Shown here: positions 8,363 to 10,941 of the stretch, piece after piece
Layout of the letters: each line of letters starts with the position of its first letter
Position numbering within the stretch: position 1 is the first letter of the stretch
Source of the DNA: Myxococcales bacterium
Lineage (GTDB): Bacteria; Myxococcota; Polyangia; Fen-1088
Direction: 5' to 3'
Assembly (NCBI GenBank): GCA_003157315.1
Contig: PMJE01000189.1
Location: forward strand, 1 to 10,941
Length of the DNA: 10,941 nt
Translations under genes and position numbers: made by a program
The notes under the pieces: model-generated
What the model was told of the DNA's origin: nothing
Seen by the model: the letters and a program-made list of their open reading frames with translations, nothing else
Database searches by the model: none

Positions 8363-10617
8363 TTCACCAGGCCGGGCGGGAGGGAACCCTCGTCGCTGCT
8401 GCTGCGGCTCAACAGGTTCCCCTTGCGGCGCAGGCGGGCCGCGTCCATCAACATGCGGCCAGCCCAGCGGTAGACGTTGAACTCGGCGAGGAAGGCGCGC
8501 ATGGCGCGCATGCGCTCGCGCTGCTCTTCGGGGGGCATGGCCAACGCTCGCGCCATGGCGGCGCTGGCTTCTTCCAGATCATAGGGGTTGACCACCAGGG
8601 CCTCCGACATCTCGCGCGCGGCGCCGGTGAACTGGCTGAGCAGCAGCACGCCGCGCTCGTCGTCGCGCGCAGCCGCAAATTCCTTGGCCACCAGGTTCAT
8701 GCCGTCGTGCAGGCTGCTGACGTAGCACAGGTCAGCAGCGCGGTAGTAGCGGAAGACCTGGGGCGGCTCGTGGTGGGCGCGCAGAAGGATGATGGGCTGA
8801 TAGGCGCCTTCGCCGAAGCGCTGGTTGATGCGCGCTGCGGTTCGCTCGACCGTCTCGTCGAGCTGGCGGTAGCGCTCGATCAGGGTACGGCTGGGCGCCG
8901 CCATCTGGATGAAGCTGAAGCGGCCTGCGTAGGCGGGGAAACGCTCCAAGAAGCGCTCCACCGTCAGCAGGCGTTCCTCGATGCCCTTGGTGTAGTCGAG
9001 CCGGTCCACCCCCAAACCGAGCAGGGCATCGTCGCGCAGACCCAATTCCTGGCGCACCCCGTGGCGGCAATCGGCAACCGGCGGCGCGCTGGCGACCCAA
9101 CGGTTGGGCCACTCGATGGAAATGGGGTAGGGCCGTACCAGGGTGGTGCGGCCTCGCTGCACCACCGCGTTCTGTTCGCGATCGATGCGCGCCTCCAAGT
9201 AACGATCTACCGAGTCGAGGAAATTGTTGCAGTGCTGGCGGGTGTGGAAGCCGAGGATGCTGCTGCCGAGCATGCCCTGCAGGATCTCGCCCCGCCACGG
9301 GCAGATGCCGAAGTGCTCACCGTTGGGCCAGGGAATGTGCCAGAAGGTGATGATGGTGGCGCGCGGCCGTCGTTCACGCACCAGGCGCGGCACCAGGGCG
9401 AAGTGGTAGTCCTGCACCAACACCACGGGATCCTCACCCTCGGCTTCCTCACACACTGCCTCGGCAAAACGGCGATTGACGGCTTCGTAGGTGGCCCAAT
9501 CGGTGCCGCGGAAGATGGGCCGCGCGTGGGCCAAATGGCATAGCGGCCACAGGCCTTCGTTTGCCAGACCGTAGTAGTAGCCGCGCTCTTCTTGCTCGGT
9601 CAGCCACACCCGGCGCAATTCATACGATTCCTCGCCGGGCGGCACGCGCACGTGGTTCTTGCTGTCAACCACCGTGCGATCAGCGGAGCCGCTGCCGTGG
9701 GCGATCCACACACCCGAGCAGGCGCGCAGCACCGGCTCAATCGCCGCGACCAGGCCGCTGGCCGGATGGCGAACCTGAACCGTGCCGTCGCTGCCGCGTT
9801 CATGGATATAGGGCTCGCGGTTGGCCAGCACCATCACCTTTTCGCCGGGGAAGTGGCGCACCAATGCCTGCTTGAGATGTTGCGGGTTCCACGCGCTGGC
9901 CGGCCCATCCATCTCGCGCTCGGCGGCGATGCGCTCGACCAGCTCGCGCACGTCAGCCACGATGGGCAAAAAGTCCTTGCGCCGCGATTCCCCCAGGATG
10001 AAGCGGCGTAGTTCCTTGCGGAAACCGCGCCACGACAGTCGGGCCGCGATCACGGTGACCAGCCCGGCGCAGAGAGCGAGGCCGGCGAACACCACGAGCA
10101 GAAGCTGGCGCAGGCGCGCGTCTTTTCGGTCGATGAAGGAAAGGTCGTGCACCAGCAGCAACAGACCAAGCGGAGTGCCGTCGCGTAGCACGGGCACGGC
10201 GCAGAGGTACACGTTGCCGCCGGCCAGGGACCAGTTGGTGCTCCAGACCACGCCGGGCGCGGTGGGCTGGCCCTCGCGCTCGGCGGCCATGCGCTGCCTC
10301 ACCTCGGCGCAGCCAAGCTCACGGGGAAAGGCGGGCGTGCGGGCCAGCAGTTGGTTGTTCTGGCCGCAAGCCCCGGCTGCCGTGATGCGTTCGTCGCGAG
10401 CCAGGTCGGTCAGCATGGCCTCGAAAGGCTCGCGCGTGCCTGCGCTCCAGCGCGCCAGCAGCGCGGGCTGGGTCCTCTGGGCCAGCCCAGCCATGCGCTG
10501 GGAGATGTCAGCTTCCAGCCACCGACGCGTGGTCCGCTGGACCGCGCTCGATGCCAGGTAGGCCAGGATGGCCACAGCGGCGAGAAAAACCACCAGGAAG
10601 CGAACCATTCTGCGCAT
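8359..10617 (-). CDS. otsA: Membrane-anchored trehalose-6-phosphate synthase (GT20) with N-terminal extracytoplasmic domain
   Basis: A 752-residue protein that makes trehalose-6-phosphate from UDP-glucose and glucose-6-phosphate. The GT20 catalytic part spans about 259-730, with NREPY (266-270), [10 protein letters not shown] (304-313), NEGLWPLCH (353-361), QDYHFALVP (402-410), [10 protein letters not shown] (536-545), [13 protein letters not shown] (635-647) and LSQFTGAA...VVNPYDL (660-681). Classical OtsA is about 450-500 residues; the extra 258 hold helix 1 (about 4-24), a roughly 145-residue extracytoplasmic region, helix 2 (about 171-193) and an amphipathic HAMP-like stretch (194-235). 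That is the layout of a sensor module, so synthesis may be membrane-located or signal-controlled. Where most OtsA proteins have HDYH this has QDYH; I believe a proteobacterial subfamily shares this. GGAGG lies four bases before the ATG. otsB follows with overlap. A related sugar-phosphate synthase activity cannot be excluded, but adjacent otsB favours trehalose. Confidence 0.93.
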   Translation of the reverse strand: MRRMVRFLVVFLAAVAILAYLASSAVQRTTRRWLEADISQRMAGLAQRTQPALLARWSAGTREPFEAMLTDLARDERITAAGACGQNNQLLARTPAFPRELGCAEVRQRMAAEREGQPTAPGVVWSTNWSLAGGNVYLCAVPVLRDGTPLGLLLLVHDLSFIDRKDARLRQLLLVVFAGLALCAGLVTVIAARLSWRGFRKELRRFILGESRRKDFLPIVADVRELVERIAAEREMDGPASAWNPQHLKQALVRHFPGEKVMVLANREPYIHERGSDGTVQVRHPASGLVAAIEPVLRACSGVWIAHGSGSADRTVVDSKNHVRVPPGEESYELRRVWLTEQEERGYYYGLANEGLWPLCHLAHARPIFRGTDWATYEAVNRRFAEAVCEEAEGEDPVVLVQDYHFALVPRLVRERRPRATIITFWHIPWPNGEHFGICPWRGEILQGMLGSSILGFHTRQHCNNFLDSVDRYLEARIDREQNAVVQRGRTTLVRPYPISIEWPNRWVASAPPVADCRHGVRQELGLRDDALLGLGVDRLDYTKGIEERLLTVERFLERFPAYAGRFSFIQMAAPSRTLIERYRQLDETVERTAARINQRFGEGAYQPIILLRAHHEPPQVFRYYRAADLCYVSSLHDGMNLVAKEFAAARDDERGVLLLSQFTGAAREMSEALVVNPYDLEEASAAMARALAMPPEEQRERMRAMRAFLAEFNVYRWAGRMLMDAARLRRKGNLLSRSSSDEGSLPPGLVK

Positions 10618-10621
10618 GGGT

Positions 10622-10626
10622 CCTCC
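10622..10626 (-). promoter_or_regulatory. Ribosome binding site of otsA
   Basis: GGAGG on the minus strand lies four bases before the ATG at 10617-10615. A second in-frame ATG (residue 4, 10608) would sit 13 bases away, so the first start is preferred. Confidence 0.6.
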
Positions 10627-10651
10627 GCGGGTTCAGTTTCAAGGGAGGAAA

Positions 10652-10778
10652 GTTAGCTGTTTCTCACAGAGATCGCAGAGGACACAGAGACGGATGAGAA
10701 GGGGAAGGGTTAGGTTTTGCGCAGTCCAAATTCCTTCTTCTCATCCTCGCTCTGTGCTCTCTGTGAGAAATAGCTGAC
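10652..10778. repeat. Long imperfect hairpin repeat with CACAGAG-rich arms upstream of otsA
   Basis: Arms 10652-10672 and 10758-10778 match as an inverted repeat over 21 bases with two mismatches (10654/10776 and 10659/10771). A second paired section lies further in, with CACAGAG (10683-10689) / CTCTGTG (10750-10756) and GATGAGAAG (10693-10701) / CTTCTCATC (10737-10745). The central loop is about 35 bases. Both outer mismatches become G-U pairs in a rightward transcript but A-C in a leftward one. The left arm also repeats CACAGAGA / CAGAGGACACAGAGA with a short period. No open frame accompanies it. It starts 35 bases upstream of the otsA ATG, so it would be in or near the otsA leader. Confidence 0.7.
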
Positions 10779-10805
10779 CTCTCCGGATCCGTCGCGAATA
10801 AGCCA

Positions 10806-10868
10806 GGCTAGGCCATGTCTGCCTCGCGTCTTGGCGCGCCACCGCCACACGCGAAGATCAGCCTAGCC
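10806..10868. repeat. Nested inverted repeat, possible stem-loop
   Basis: GGCTAGGC (10806-10813) pairs exactly with GCCTAGCC (10861-10868). Inside it TCGCGT (10824-10829) pairs exactly with ACGCGA (10849-10854), and the inner loop contains the palindrome GGCGCGCC. This may be a structured RNA end, a terminator for either direction, or a protein site. No T-run is adjacent. Confidence 0.4.
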
Positions 10869-10907
10869 GGAGGTCGACTTGGCTTCAACACCCGTGATCG
10901 TCGGACC

Positions 10908-10925
10908 TATAATGTCTGAGCCGTG
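10908..10925 (+). promoter_or_regulatory. Perfect -10 box near right edge with a GTG shortly downstream
   Basis: TATAAT at 10908-10913 is an exact sigma70 -10 hexamer pointing rightward, out of the window. No good -35 exists at 16-18 bases (the best is TTCAAC at an 18-base spacing). An RNA start about 7 bases downstream (near 10920) would place GTG at 10923-10925 almost at the 5' end, compatible with a leaderless gene beginning VNFLRF, but only 19 bases of it are visible. Confidence 0.3.
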
Positions 10926-10941
10926 AACTTCCTTCGGTTCT

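Larger units (their letters stand above)
10618..10941. other. Intergenic region upstream of otsA, to the right edge
   Basis: No gene is recognised in these 324 bases apart from a possible start at the very end. The region holds the hairpin repeat 10652-10778, a nested inverted repeat 10806-10868 and a perfect TATAAT at 10908-10913. No convincing -35/-10 pair for the leftward otsA operon is visible between the hairpin and the otsA ATG, so the operon promoter is either within or beyond the hairpin repeat or uses a different sigma factor. Confidence 0.5.

Noticed and set aside
8029..9543. A 504-codon rightward open frame opposite otsA and otsB
   Set aside because: It lies wholly antisense to two strongly supported enzymes, spans their junction, and its translation is low-complexity with no recognisable motif; such frames are expected opposite high-GC genes.
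10652..10778. CRISPR array or insertion-sequence ends
   Set aside because: There is one inverted repeat, not spaced direct repeats, and no transposase or target duplication nearby.

Overview
The window is high-GC, gene-dense bacterial DNA, and its gene content points to a myxobacterium-like organism (Myxococcota, formerly Deltaproteobacteria). The indications are a eukaryote-type Ser/Thr kinase with a proline-rich tail paired with a TPR/PEGA protein, a large cysteine-rich lipoprotein with a Gly/Ser linker and Ig-like (ASH-type) domains, and a decayed piece of a DUF4215 cysteine-rich repeat. This placement is inferred from gene families only; no rRNA or other phylogenetic marker is present.

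Layout. The left half reads rightward: the last 54 codons of an MFS/GPH-type sugar transporter (2-166), a polytopic GT-C-like membrane protein (399-1955), a Ser/Thr protein kinase (2046-3452), and a secreted TPR + triple-PEGA protein (3452-4960) whose ATG shares one base with the kinase stop codon. The right half reads leftward and converges on the left half at a GC-rich hairpin (4963-4988): a membrane-anchored trehalose-6-phosphate synthase (10617-8359), trehalose-6-phosphate phosphatase (8362-7613, ATGA overlap) and a 793-aa multidomain lipoprotein (7497-5116) with its own good sigma70-like promoter. Between the convergent units lies a fragment of a DUF4215-type repeat gene carrying an in-frame stop. 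The last 324 bases hold a long imperfect hairpin repeat, a second nested inverted repeat and a perfect TATAAT close to the right edge.

How the genes may work together. OtsA and OtsB form the two-step trehalose pathway (UDP-glucose + glucose-6-P to trehalose-6-P to trehalose). This OtsA carries an N-terminal two-helix membrane module with an extracytoplasmic domain, which suggests osmolyte synthesis placed at, or controlled from, the inner membrane. The kinase and PEGA protein form a translationally coupled pair, probably an envelope signalling or scaffolding unit. No direct link between the two halves is visible.

What stands out most: the sensor-like domain fused to OtsA, the DUF4215 remnant, a possible rearranged (circularly permuted) domain duplication in the lipoprotein, the hairpin element upstream of otsA whose only arm mismatches become G-U pairs in one transcript orientation, and a compact nested inverted-repeat element just before the kinase. 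No complete, clearly undescribed multi-gene system (CRISPR, toxin-antitoxin, phage or transposon) is visible.
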